Assembly: GCA_040766745.1 (NCBI GenBank)
Contig: JAXGPX010000008.1
Coordinates: forward strand, 23,320 to 87,319
DNA: 64,000 nucleotides
From: JAXGPX01 sp040766745
Lineage (GTDB): Bacteria > Bacillota > Sulfobacillia > Fermentithermobacillales > Fermentithermobacillaceae
Direction: 5' to 3'
Part shown: piece after piece, positions 42,288-52,500 of the stretch
Layout of the letters: every line of letters starts with the position of its first letter
How positions within the stretch are numbered: position 1 is the first letter of the stretch
Position numbers and translations under genes: made by a program
The notes under the pieces: model-generated
The model's input: the letters and a program-made list of their open reading frames with translations, nothing else
Databases searched by the model: none
Told to the model about the DNA's origin: nothing

Positions 42288-43265
42288 CTAAAGTCCAAAA
42301 AGACGCCGTGCATTGTCACTTCGAATCATATTCTTTTCAGTTTCAGGAATATTCAGTGCTTCTACCACTCCCACTGCATTTTCCAGGCTTCCTATTTGGT
42401 GTGGGTAATCGCTTCCAACCATAAATTGAGACGGTTCCATCTTAGATATTGCAAATTCCACTGTCTTGGGATCAAACAAGACGCAGTCGTAGTACACCTC
42501 CCTGAGATACTCGCCGGGGGCCCTTTCTATGCCCTTGCACTCAGGGTAGGCATGAAAACCCCGGTCTAGCCGCTCGGCCAGGTAAGGAAGTGTACCCCCT
42601 AAGTGTGAAGAAATGAGCTTTAGGCCCGGAAACTTATCTAGCAGTCCGGAGAAAATCAAACGTGCAACGCAGAGTGTGGTGTCGGTAGGGAAGCCTACGG
42701 TTGCAGCTAATCTAAAGTCCAAGAAAGCCTTAGAAGGTTCGGGTGTTGTCGGGTGGATGAACAGAGGAACTCCAAGCCTCCAAGCTGCCTCGAAGACGGG
42801 TTGAAACTCCTGGTGTTCAAGGGTCTTTCCATTTATGTTGGTGAAAACCGTTCCGCCTCGTAGGCCCAGGTTCTTTACTGCGTGCTCCAGTTCCAAGGCC
42901 GACTTTTCAGAATCCTGTAATGGGAGAGATGCCAATGCTTCGAAGTGTCGTTGGCTTTCTTTAACCGTCTTGCTGAATCCTTCATTTACCGCACGGGCCA
43001 ATTCTACTCCACGCCCGGCTTCTTCAATATGAACGCCAGGGGTTGTCATGGACAGAATCTGCACGTCAATTCCTGCATCTGCAATTGCCTGCAATCGGAA
43101 TTCTGCATCCCGATGCCCTAAATCCACGATGTTGAAATCACCTTCATATATCACCAACGGATTGCCTGACTCGGGATCCGTACCTGGTTTGGCAACACAG
43201 TTGCCTTTTGCAACGGCATCTAGGTAAGCCTTTGGGTAAAAGTGGTTGTGAACGTCAATAATCAT
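42288..43265 (-). CDS. Amidohydrolase of the ACMSD/decarboxylase family
   Basis: 325 residues of the amidohydrolase-2 family. Metal-binding HNHFYP at residues 6-11, the central LFIHPTTPEP with its His, ISSHLGGTLPYLAERLD, and GSDYPHQIGS with the conserved Asp near residue 280 match 2-amino-3-carboxymuconate-semialdehyde decarboxylase and relatives, which cleave carboxyl groups from aromatic-ring products using zinc. It lies 205 bp downstream of the T-box-controlled NhaC-type transporter, so an aromatic or tyrosine-related substrate is plausible but unproved. A terminator follows. Confidence 0.82.
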   Translation of the reverse strand: MIIDVHNHFYPKAYLDAVAKGNCVAKPGTDPESGNPLVIYEGDFNIVDLGHRDAEFRLQAIADAGIDVQILSMTTPGVHIEEAGRGVELARAVNEGFSKTVKESQRHFEALASLPLQDSEKSALELEHAVKNLGLRGGTVFTNINGKTLEHQEFQPVFEAAWRLGVPLFIHPTTPEPSKAFLDFRLAATVGFPTDTTLCVARLIFSGLLDKFPGLKLISSHLGGTLPYLAERLDRGFHAYPECKGIERAPGEYLREVYYDCVLFDPKTVEFAISKMEPSQFMVGSDYPHQIGSLENAVGVVEALNIPETEKNMIRSDNARRLFGL

Positions 43266-43470
43266 TTCTTTTCCTCCTGGTTATTGAAGTAGGTCACTGC
43301 ATTTCGGCTCAGCACTGGAGCACTTCAGTTCAATGGGAATATAGTACTGTATACGTCCGAAATACAGCCAGAACTAGCTGTTGAGACTTGAGACTTGAGA
43401 CTTAGAACGCTACTGTCACCCCTTCATGTGATAATGGACCAACGATTGTCGATTGAATTGCCCAACACCA

Positions 43471-44946
43471 TCAAAAGTCTTTGGCATCAAATGCCGGGGC
43501 TGAATCCTTATCAATGGAAGGTTTAGCAGGAAAAATGAACACCCCTGAACTGGCATAGATGATGGCTATGAGAGGTGTTAACCAGTTAAGTATCGCATAG
43601 GGTGCATATTGTGCAGGCGACACTTGGAGCATACCCTGGATGAAAAGGGCTGCAGTACTCCACGGTACCAGTGCCGCTCCCAAGGTTCCAGCATCCTCTA
43701 AAGTTCTAGAAAGAACGCTTGGATGGATGTTGCGGTCTGCAAATGCCTGTTTGAAGGCTTGCCCAGGTAGAATGATTGCGAGCATTTGATTTCCGGATGC
43801 AAGGAGCACTAGAAAACATGATGAAATAACCGACAGTACCAAGCCTTGCGAGGTACTCACAACGGCGAGAAGTCTTCTGACAAGCACAGAGACTATTCCT
43901 GACTCACGGAGCACCCCACCCATGCCTGTAGCCATTAGGATAAGAAGAATGGTGGGGAGCATGGCGCTGATTCCTCCCCTGGACAATAAGGTGTCCACAA
44001 GTGGATTACCAGATGTGGATACATGACCGGATGCCATTGAGACTGCTACGGCGTTCAGCGAGATTCTTTGTGTAACCAAAGCAGTCACTGCCGACACCCC
44101 TATACCCGCCGTTAGAGCTGGAATAGGTGGCACCCGCTTTACAGCCAAGGCCAGAACTGTTAAAGCAGGGATAAGGGTAGCAGGCCCCAAATTGAAGGAG
44201 TCCGCCAGTGTTTCCTTGAATTGCGGAATTGTCTCATGGGACGTGATGGACGGAGATGTTCCTTGCCCAATAAACGTCAGCGCCAGAAGCGACAGAACAA
44301 GAGCAGGCAGTGTTGTATAAAGCATGGACTTTATATGGTCGTAGATATTGCTACCCGAGACTGCCGGCGCTACGTTGGTCGTATCTGACAACGGCGACAT
44401 TTTGTCGCCAAAGTATGCGCCCGAGACTATGGCTCCTGCTAGAAGTGGCGCAGGCACTCCCATTGCTTCGCCTATACCCATTAATGCAAGTCCTATGGTA
44501 CTGATTGTGCCGAAGGACGTGCCGGTCACAATCGACGCCAGGCCGCACAATACACAAGCCGTAGGGACCAAATAGCGTGGGGACAGCCAACCCAGTCCGT
44601 AATATATGAGAGTCGGAATTGCTCCTCCAACTGCCCAAAGGCCGACAAGCATACCAATAAGCAGTAGTATGCAGGAAGCAGGAAGTCCATCGAGGACGCC
44701 GGAAAAAAGGGCAGATTGGATGTCTTTCCAGGGCATCTTGTTCATCCCGGCTCCAACGCAAGACACTACAATTGCCAGGAATAGAGGCAAATGCATGCCC
44801 GCTCCTAGTTTTAACCCGAATACAATTACTGAAAGAGCTAGCCCAAATACTATGAGGGCATGGGCAAAGGGAATTTGGTCCAAGACAGGGCTGCTGTGCT
44901 TTTCGGGGGCATTCAACTTTTGTATCTTTGGTTTTTCTTCTTTCAT
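43471..44946 (-). CDS. NhaC-family sodium/proton-coupled transporter, probable amino-acid carrier
   Basis: 491 residues with about twelve membrane segments. NhaC-type landmarks are GTSFGTISTIGLALMGIGEA, GAIVSGAYFGDKMSPLSDTT near residue 180 and LEDAGTLGAALVPWSTAALF near 410. The NhaC family includes Na+/H+ antiporters and also malate/lactate and predicted amino-acid carriers. A T-box leader directly upstream means expression rises when a particular tRNA is uncharged, which fits an amino-acid importer better than a salt antiporter. Tyrosine carriers of this family under tyrosine T-boxes have been predicted in Firmicutes (from memory). The amidohydrolase gene follows. Confidence 0.85.
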   Translation of the reverse strand: MKEEKPKIQKLNAPEKHSSPVLDQIPFAHALIVFGLALSVIVFGLKLGAGMHLPLFLAIVVSCVGAGMNKMPWKDIQSALFSGVLDGLPASCILLLIGMLVGLWAVGGAIPTLIYYGLGWLSPRYLVPTACVLCGLASIVTGTSFGTISTIGLALMGIGEAMGVPAPLLAGAIVSGAYFGDKMSPLSDTTNVAPAVSGSNIYDHIKSMLYTTLPALVLSLLALTFIGQGTSPSITSHETIPQFKETLADSFNLGPATLIPALTVLALAVKRVPPIPALTAGIGVSAVTALVTQRISLNAVAVSMASGHVSTSGNPLVDTLLSRGGISAMLPTILLILMATGMGGVLRESGIVSVLVRRLLAVVSTSQGLVLSVISSCFLVLLASGNQMLAIILPGQAFKQAFADRNIHPSVLSRTLEDAGTLGAALVPWSTAALFIQGMLQVSPAQYAPYAILNWLTPLIAIIYASSGVFIFPAKPSIDKDSAPAFDAKDF

Positions 44947-45026
44947 TCAAGCACCACCTTTCTATGAAGACAAAAACGAAAGCCATGTTGTCTCACCGCC
45001 TCGTGCGTCGCTACCCCCTTCCTATG

Positions 45027-45059
45027 AAAACAAAAACCCGCCCCTTGAAGGGACGGGTT
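45027..45059 (-). terminator. T-box terminator
   Basis: On the minus strand AACCCGTCCC (45059-45050) pairs with GGGGCGGGTT (45044-45035) with one G-U pair around a TTCAA loop, followed by TTTGTTTT. It is immediately after the T-box sequence. Confidence 0.88.
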
Positions 45060-45400
45060 GCTGACCCGCGGTACCACCCTAATTGGTTTGGAACCCTGCT
45101 TTGCGGGCACGGCATTCCTGGGAAGGCCAAGCAGATAGTAAACTTGGCCGGATAAAGGCCCAAGGATGCGATGCCTTCTTCCTTGGTAACGGTGGAAGTC
45201 TCCGCCCTAGTCTACTCACACAGTCAGTGGGACAATGCCTGCCGTTGAATTTCCGGCAGCGGCCCGAACTTGAGACTGCGCTTTCAATCGGGGGCTCAAA
45301 GGGGTATTTCGTCTGGCTTGCTCTCCTGGTCTCACCAACCCAGGCTCTCTGTGCAGCCTTACCAGAGTACTTCTCCTTGTCATTGCCTGTTGTACGTATT
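45035..45400 (-). promoter_or_regulatory. T-box leader upstream of the NhaC-type gene
   Basis: On the minus strand the T-box AGGGTGGTACCGCG is at 45080-45067. Stem I features are near 45310-45370: AAGTA, CAGAGAGCCTGGGTTGGTGA and GAAATACCCCTTTGAG. The specifier codon reads either UAC (Tyr, 45306-45304) or, in the register of many leaders with the codon straight after GAA, AUA (Ile, 45307-45305). I favour UAC because of the predicted tyrosine NhaC carriers, but the register is not certain. Uncharged tRNA would pair with the T-box bulge and prevent the terminator. Confidence 0.9.
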
Positions 45401-45406
45401 GGTAGA

Positions 45407-45436
45407 CTTGTATCATACGAGATAGGAGCATGTCAA
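45407..45436 (-). promoter_or_regulatory. Promoter of the T-box transcript
   Basis: Minus strand TTGACA (45436-45431), 18-base spacer ending TGA, and TACAAG (45412-45407) with an extended TG. Transcription would start near 45400, giving a leader of about 450 bases. Confidence 0.6.
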
Positions 45437-45675
45437 CTTGGCAGCCTCTTCAGGATCGAGATCAGCCGCAAAGCGCACACCTTTCCAAACGCTGGTTCCC
45501 ATTCCAGGCTTGAGGGGCTAGAATGATATTTGGAGCCGGCGTAAGACAGTAACAAGTATCGATCAACGGTTGAGAATCGGATTGTCAAGGAGTTCAGAGT
45601 CAAGTACAAAAGGCAGCCGGCGATACATGAGGAGCTGAATAGTGTGCCGGGCACCGGTCTAGGGGGGGAAAACAA

Positions 45676-46425
45676 ATGAGCCAGAACATTTTTGATAATG
45701 ATGTGTTTTTCAAAAAGTATAGCGAATTGAGGAACAAAGAATACAGCTACAATAACCTTGTTGAGCAACCTGCGATAAAGGTATTATTGCCCGAGTTAGA
45801 AGGGAAATCCGTTCTTGACCTGGGTTGTGGGCATGGCGGCAATTGCACCGACTTTGTAAATAGAGGGGCAGCAGGTGTTGTTGGAATAGATATTTCCCAG
45901 AAGATGCTGGATGTAGCAAAGAAGGAGAATTCACATGAACTGATAGAGTACATTGTCATGGATATGAGCGAAATTGGATGCTTAAAGCATAAGTTTGACC
46001 TGGTCTTTAGTTCTCTTGCGTTACATTATGTAAAGGATTTTGGAAAACTACTGCGTGATATTCGACATCTGCTGACCGACAATGGGATATTGCTGTTTTC
46101 TCAGGAGCATCCATTCACTACTGCTCCCAAATGTGGGCCATCATGGACAAAGGATGCACAGGGAATCAAAATACATTACAACTTAGCCGACTACATGTGC
46201 AGCGGAGTACGGCATACAAAATTCTTTGCCAGTGATGATGCCGCTCATGTCGTGAAATATCACCGGCCGTTGTCTGAGATCATCGGTTCAATAATATCCC
46301 AGGGCTTTGTGATAAACAACATTGTTGAACCGGTTCCGGATAAGCATGCCCTGGAGAAAAGGCCGGATTTGTATGATGAGTTCCATAAGACTACGTGCAT
46401 TATCATTAAGGCAACGAAGGTGTAA
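45676..46425 (+). CDS. Class I SAM-dependent methyltransferase
   Basis: 249 residues. SAM-binding motif I VLDLGCGHGGNC near residue 46, motif II GIDISQKMLDVAKKE, motif III area FDLVFSSLALHYVKDFGKLL, then LLTDNGILLFSQEHPF, matching small ubiquinone/menaquinone- or UbiE-like methyltransferases of unknown substrate. The ATG follows GGGGGGGAAAAC. The C-terminal part includes a motif HRPLSEIIGSIISQGF common to this group. The gene stands alone between the T-box promoter and a gene remnant. Lower GC than its neighbours hints at separate origin. Confidence 0.85.
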   Translation: MSQNIFDNDVFFKKYSELRNKEYSYNNLVEQPAIKVLLPELEGKSVLDLGCGHGGNCTDFVNRGAAGVVGIDISQKMLDVAKKENSHELIEYIVMDMSEIGCLKHKFDLVFSSLALHYVKDFGKLLRDIRHLLTDNGILLFSQEHPFTTAPKCGPSWTKDAQGIKIHYNLADYMCSGVRHTKFFASDDAAHVVKYHRPLSEIIGSIISQGFVINNIVEPVPDKHALEKRPDLYDEFHKTTCIIIKATKV

Positions 46426-46587
46426 CTGAGTACTGCGTATTTGGAGTTTACATAAGGCCCGGCGATTACCGTGCTTCTTCGAGTACTGCCGGTTGATGTT
46501 GCGAAAGGCCAGCTTTGTCAATAACCCAAGAAAGTCTTCTCTGCCAGGCGAAGTCGATAAGACTATACTGAAAGGGTGTACTGAAAG

Positions 46588-46825
46588 ATGACAGACACAG
46601 CTGCCTCCAAGAGAACCCAAGAATTTTTCAGAGGCTGCCTGATTGGCGGAGCCACAGGCGACGCTTTGGGGCAGGGTTGAGTACGACGGGTGGCTGCTCG
46701 GGGTCAAAGAACTCCATGCAGCAAGAGCCCCAGGTAACACCTGTATATCTGCCCTGCTTGGCGGAAGGCAAGGAACCATTGCCGGAGCAATCCGGGGGAC
46801 TATCGAATCGATCTGCAAAGCCTGA
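46588..46825 (+). pseudogene. Fragment of an ADP-ribosylglycohydrolase-type gene
   Basis: [20 protein letters not shown] then [10 protein letters not shown] stops at TGA 46678. The start matches the DraG-family opening GCLxGGAxGDALG, where the two Asp/Gly residues begin the metal site. Deleting one base near 46675 would continue as [12 protein letters not shown] for 50 more codons. A full family member needs some 300 residues and nothing further is recognisable up to 47100, so this is a truncated, frame-shifted relic. Confidence 0.6.
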
Positions 46826-47110
46826 AAACAGCGGGCTCGGCGAACTTTCTGATCACAAAGCCCGCAATAGCATCCTCATCTGGTCAAACGGCTTGGCGAT
46901 CCGACACAGATACACAAATAAGCCAGCAGGGATGGCGATTGGTATTGGCGAATTGACAAGCGAGGAGACCGGTTTCCAGGCAAGTTTTCCTGTAAGGAAA
47001 TCGGGTCTAAGAGGGTCAAGGAAGCCATGAATTTCCAGAAGTTCCTTCCGTTCTAAACTAGTGAAATTCCAGGCCAGGCTGGATGGAATTGAAGAAGAGA
47101 GCGAGATTAT

Positions 47111-49522
47111 TTGGAACGAATAGCAAAGGTAATCATTGACCGGCGAAACCTACTGTTTCTACTTTATATTATTGCAATAATCTTCAGTATATTTTCCATG
47201 CGCTGGGTCCATGTAGAAAACGACATTGTGTATTATCTGTCAGAGGACAGCAAGACACGCCAGGGAATTACCATTATGAATGAGGAATTCACCACTTTTG
47301 GTATGGCTGATATCATGATTTCAAACATTTCTTACGGGCATGCCAGGGAGATAGCTGACAGAGTAGGTGACGTTCATGGTGTAGCCTCGGTGATGTTTGA
47401 CAATACAGAGGATTACTACAAGAAGTCTTCTGCGCTATTTGTTGTCCTTCTTAGTGGCGAAGACACTGATGAGATCAGCCTAAAAGCCATGGAAGAAATA
47501 CGCGATATTGTTTCGCCGTATGACGTTTCCATCTCTACTACAGTAGGTATAGATATAGTCGCTCAATTGACAAAGGATATGACAATAGTAGGCGTACTTG
47601 CAGCCATTATTATAATAACTGTCCTTATGTTTACATCACAATCCTATGCTGAAGTTCCTTTGTTGCTCGTGATTTTTGGAGTGGCTGCTCTTCTCAACGT
47701 GGGGACAAACTTCATGCTCGGGAAAATCTCCTTTATATCCAATTCGGTGGGAGTAATTCTTCAGCTAGCTTTGGCTATTGACTATGCAATTATCCTGTGC
47801 CACAGGTTCAATGAGGAACATGAACACCTTCCGGCCAGAGATGCTGCCATCCTGGCGCTCAGCAAAGCTATTCCAGAGATATCTTCCAGCAGCTTAACCA
47901 CGGTCGCAGGGTTGGGGGCTCTTGCTTTTATGCAGTTTGGAATTGGCAAGGATTTAGCTGCAGTTATGATCAAGGCGATTCTCCTAAGCATGCTTTCTGT
48001 CTTTACTCTAATGCCTGGCCTATTGGTGATGTTCAGCAATTCAATCAAAAAGACTAAGCACAGAAACTTTATTCCATCTGTATCGGCCATAGGGCGGTTT
48101 TCTATTAAGACCAGGTATGTTATTCCGCCGGTTTTTGCTGTAATACTTGTGGTGTCCTTTGTGCTTTCCAGCAAATGTCCTTTTGTTTTTAGTCTGAATG
48201 ACATACGTGCCCATAGAATGAGCGATACTCAGCTGGCAAAGGACCGGATTGAGGAGAATTTTGGTGCCAAGAATATGATCGCACTTATCGTGCCATCTGG
48301 AGATTACGCGGCGGAAAAAAAGCTCTTGACCATGCTAAATAACTATGACGAGGTGGAGTCAGCTGTAGGGCTTTCCAATACTGAGGCCATAGGAGGCTAT
48401 ATGTTAACAGATTCTCTAACGCCAAGACAGTTTTCCGAGCTTGTTGACTTGGATTTTGAATTGGCCCAGATTCTGTATTCAGCCTATGCAGTCAATGATG
48501 AGGATTATGGAAAGGTCATAAGCGGTATTAGTTATTACAGTGTTCCGCTTATAGATATGTATCAGTTCCTGTACGATGAAGTTGTTCGAGGGTACATCCC
48601 GTTTGACGGCGAGCTAGCGGAAGAATTAGAAGAATACAATGAATTATTGACCACTGCCCGTAAGCAAATGGAAGGAGAGAATTTTACTCGAATGCTCTTG
48701 TACCTCAACCTTCCAGTAGAAAGTAAGGAGACTTACGATTTTCTATCTGCAATCTATGAAGAAACCGGCAAGTATTATGATAATAGCCGAGTGTATCTTG
48801 TAGGCGAATCCTCAAATGCTTTGGATTTGTCTTCAACTTTCACCAAGGATAACCTCATAATCAGCATCCTATCTGTGCTATTTGTAATTCTTATATTGAC
48901 TTTCACATTTCAATCTGCAGGGCTTCCCGTTTTGCTCATATCTGTAATCCAGGCTAGCATTTGGATTAACTTTTCCTTGCCTTTCATAAGAGGACAGGGT
49001 ATTTATTTCCTAGGATTCTTACTGGTGTCCTCTATTCAAATGGGTGCCAACATTGACTATGCCATAGTGATTACCAGCCGTTACCTGGCCCTAAAAGAGG
49101 AACTGCCACCACGTCAAGCTGTAATTGAAGCTTTGAATCAGGGTTTTCCTACTGTCATAACTTCAGGGTCAATTTTAGCTGTGGCAGGTATTCTCATTGG
49201 CCGGCTTTCAACAGACGGCGCAACTTCTGTCCTAGGCTCGTGTTTGGGCCAAGGTACGATTATATCCATAATTTTGGTTATATTTGTTCTTCCTCAGCTT
49301 CTTTACCTCGGAGATACCATTATCCAACGTACTTCCTTCAAACTGAGAACACCTACGCTTTTCTATCAAGCTGAGGGGAAGGTGCACTTTACTGGAAAGC
49401 TGGATGGATATGTAAAAGGAGAAGTCCATGCTTATGTAGATGGCACTATTGCAGGTGAAATACGTCCTGTAAAGGGTAGTGAGAGTGAAGCCAATGATAA
49501 CGATAACCATGAGGACTCGTAA
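47111..49522 (+). CDS. MMPL/RND-family membrane transporter
   Basis: 803 residues with the RND layout: one N-terminal segment, extracellular loop, six segments (about 150-330), a second loop, and five or six more (about 565-735). The paired motifs ALAIDYAIILCHRFNEE and GANIDYAIVITSRYLALKEE each carry the Asp-Tyr proton-relay signature of MMPL proteins. After the last segment a repetitive beta-like tail follows (GKVHFTGKLDGYVKGEVHAY and VDGTIAGEIRP), which resembles bactofilin-type repeats. Such transporters export lipids or surface factors by proton motive force. The next gene overlaps and encodes a GLUG surface protein, likely a partner or cargo. Confidence 0.88.
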   Translation: MERIAKVIIDRRNLLFLLYIIAIIFSIFSMRWVHVENDIVYYLSEDSKTRQGITIMNEEFTTFGMADIMISNISYGHAREIADRVGDVHGVASVMFDNTEDYYKKSSALFVVLLSGEDTDEISLKAMEEIRDIVSPYDVSISTTVGIDIVAQLTKDMTIVGVLAAIIIITVLMFTSQSYAEVPLLLVIFGVAALLNVGTNFMLGKISFISNSVGVILQLALAIDYAIILCHRFNEEHEHLPARDAAILALSKAIPEISSSSLTTVAGLGALAFMQFGIGKDLAAVMIKAILLSMLSVFTLMPGLLVMFSNSIKKTKHRNFIPSVSAIGRFSIKTRYVIPPVFAVILVVSFVLSSKCPFVFSLNDIRAHRMSDTQLAKDRIEENFGAKNMIALIVPSGDYAAEKKLLTMLNNYDEVESAVGLSNTEAIGGYMLTDSLTPRQFSELVDLDFELAQILYSAYAVNDEDYGKVISGISYYSVPLIDMYQFLYDEVVRGYIPFDGELAEELEEYNELLTTARKQMEGENFTRMLLYLNLPVESKETYDFLSAIYEETGKYYDNSRVYLVGESSNALDLSSTFTKDNLIISILSVLFVILILTFTFQSAGLPVLLISVIQASIWINFSLPFIRGQGIYFLGFLLVSSIQMGANIDYAIVITSRYLALKEELPPRQAVIEALNQGFPTVITSGSILAVAGILIGRLSTDGATSVLGSCLGQGTIISIILVIFVLPQLLYLGDTIIQRTSFKLRTPTLFYQAEGKVHFTGKLDGYVKGEVHAYVDGTIAGEIRPVKGSESEANDNDNHEDS

Positions 49523-52500
49523 GCGTAGGGCCATGAGAAGGTCTAGCTCTGTTATATCCATGATAATGATACTCTCATTATTATCAATGCAGGTTTCACC
49601 GGTATTCGCTGCAGCTGCATCCCCACAGACTGTTTATGTTTTCGATGCCGACGATCTATTCAAACTGTCAAAAGACTGCTCCTTTGATAAGTGGTCTAAG
49701 GGTAGGACTGTGGTCTTAAAGTCTGATATCGACTTAATAGACAGGGAGTTTACCCCTATTCCCATATTTGGAGGCGTTTTTGATGGGCAAGGCCACAGTA
49801 TCAGTGGATTATCTGTAAACGTAGAAGGATCTAACCAGGGCCTTTTCAGGTATCTTCAAGAAGGCGGAGTCATAAAGAACCTGGTGGTTGAAGGGGTTGT
49901 CACTCCAGAGGGAGACAAGAGCAATATCGGAGGCATTGTTGGCAATAACAGCGGTGTATTGGAGAATTGCAGTTTTTCAGGCTATGTAAAGGGCAAGGAT
50001 AATATTGGCGGGCTTGTAGGACTGAACGGTACCTCAGGTATGATAATAAATTCCTTTGCAAGAGGCGTGATTTATGGAGAAAGCAAGGTAGGCGGAGTGG
50101 CCGGGTTTAATGCTGGGACTATTCTACGCTGTTACAACATTTCCAATGTAAACACTACAGTTGAAGAACACAAGCTGAATTTTCAGGAGTTGACTGTTGA
50201 TGATATTGCTCCTTTCAAGTCCTTCATCAATGTTATTGACATTGGAGGAATTGCAGGTATAAATACGGGCGTAGTACGAAGCTCAGAAAACCGCGGCAAT
50301 ATTGGCTACCCTCATGTTGGCTATAACGTAGGTGGAGTCATTGGGAGACAAAGCGGTTATGTGACGGAATGCTCAAACCATGGCAGAATACATGGCCGAA
50401 AGGAAGTGGGGGGGATTGTGGGACAGATGGAGCCCCATGTATCTACAACCATTCCCCCATCTAAACTGAAAGAGCTGCATAGGGAGTTAAATCATCTGCA
50501 ATCCTCGATTACTAAGTTGTTGGATGATACGAAGGCCAGTTCAAATGTGATAAACCAAGGCCTGTCGTCTGTTCAAGACGATCTCAATAGTACCAAGGCC
50601 CATGCTGAGTCCCTTATTAATCAAACGGAGGCTCTCTTAAATAAAGACATAGAAGAAATAAATAGGATTAGCTTAATGGCTATAGAAGTTATGGACAGAT
50701 TGATTCCAATTGTAGATACCCTTGCTGATGTTGTTGAGATTATGGATGAAGCTCTTCCCCTGATTAGACAATCCCTGCATCACTTTGCCAATGCCATGGG
50801 CACGCTGCCTGAATTGGACGATCACTATAAGAAGATATCTGACGCTATGGATTATTCTATGGACAGATTAGTTGAGGCCGGGGACAGTGCTCAAAAGGCT
50901 CTCTCAGATGTGATACAGGCACTTGAACTCCTATACAACGGAGAAATGGATGGAGTGCTGGAACTGCTTGACTCTGCCTGGGACAATCTCAATGAGGCTG
51001 GAAAGAGCATTGAAAAAGCAATGGACGGCCTGAAGACTGCGCAAGAGCATATGACGGAGATCATGACGCTCCTGGGCCGTATGGGAATAGATGTGGGTTA
51101 TGGCCTAAAGTGCTTAGGAGATGCCATAGAAGTATTGGAGGAGGCCATGGATCCCATTTCTGCCATGCTCCGCGACATCTCCGGTTTGTTAGAGTATCTG
51201 GCTGAGCAACCGGAATTGAAGTTTGAAACCACAGATGATGTATATCAGGAGACAAAGGAGAACCTCTTCAGGTCCATAGATAGTATGTCAGATTCCTTGT
51301 TTCAACTGATTAACACAGTGAAAAGGGAAGGAGATGTATTACTGGACGATTTTCAAAGAGTCAGCGATCAGTTATTCCTTGTCTTGGGCTTGGTGCTTGA
51401 TATTGTTGAGGAGGTAAGTGAAGGGGAGATAGACCCGGACATGATCCTTGAGGATGTATCCCGTAATGATGTAGATGGTAGCACAGAGGGTAAGGTAAGT
51501 AATAGCACGAACTATGGTGCTGTAGACGGAGATATTAATGTAGGCGGCATTGCCGGTGCCATGGCCATTGAGTTCCCCTTAGATGCTGAAGAGGAACTGA
51601 GCATACGGAACAAACCATCCCTCAGGACTGTGTTTAAAACCCGGGCAGTTATGGCCAATTGCCAAAATCATGGTGCAGTAGTAGGGAAAAAGAGCAACGT
51701 AGGCGGCATTGTGGGCAATATGGACCTGGGCTACATAAAGGGTTGCATGGCAACAAACTCTGTAGAGAGCATTGACGGGCACTATGTAGGTGGCATTGCC
51801 GGCAAAGCTAACAGCCTCATTGACTTCAGTTATGCCAAATCCACCCTTCATGGAGGAAATTATGTAGGTGGTATTGCAGGGCTTGGACAGGAAATTACCA
51901 ACTGCTGTTCTATGGTAAGCGTTAATCGGGGTAGGGCTTGCGTAGGCGCCATAGCAGGGTATGCAGATAAAGACAGTGTCATAAGAAACAATTACTTCGT
52001 CAGCCATGTTCTAGCCGGCATTGATGGGATCAGCTACATGAACAAGGCAGAGCCTGTAACCTACGAAGAATTCATTGCCATAGATGGCCTGCCGTCGATA
52101 TTCAGAGAGTTCAAATTGACTTTTTGGGTAGATGATAAGCTTGTAGACACCATAGAGTTTGCTTACGGCAGTTCCATCGCAGAAGAGGATATACCAGAAA
52201 TCCCCCTAAAGCCAGGGCATTATGGCAAATGGGAAGGCTTAGATGCGGCGAGCCTCACCTCTGACTTTACAGTGAATGCAGAGTATTTCCCTTATGTAAG
52301 TGTTCTGGAGAGCCAGACAAAAAGAGAAGGGCTGCTATCAGTAGTTTTGGTTGAAGGTGAATTCACTGACGAAGACTCCTTGTCCTTAACGAAGATTGCC
52401 CCAGAGGATGAGTCTTCCTCAAGGGAGGGTGAATTCATAGAGGCATGGTGCGCCAGCATTCCGGAAGATGGCAACCCCACTCATGTTGTTCGTTTTTTGC

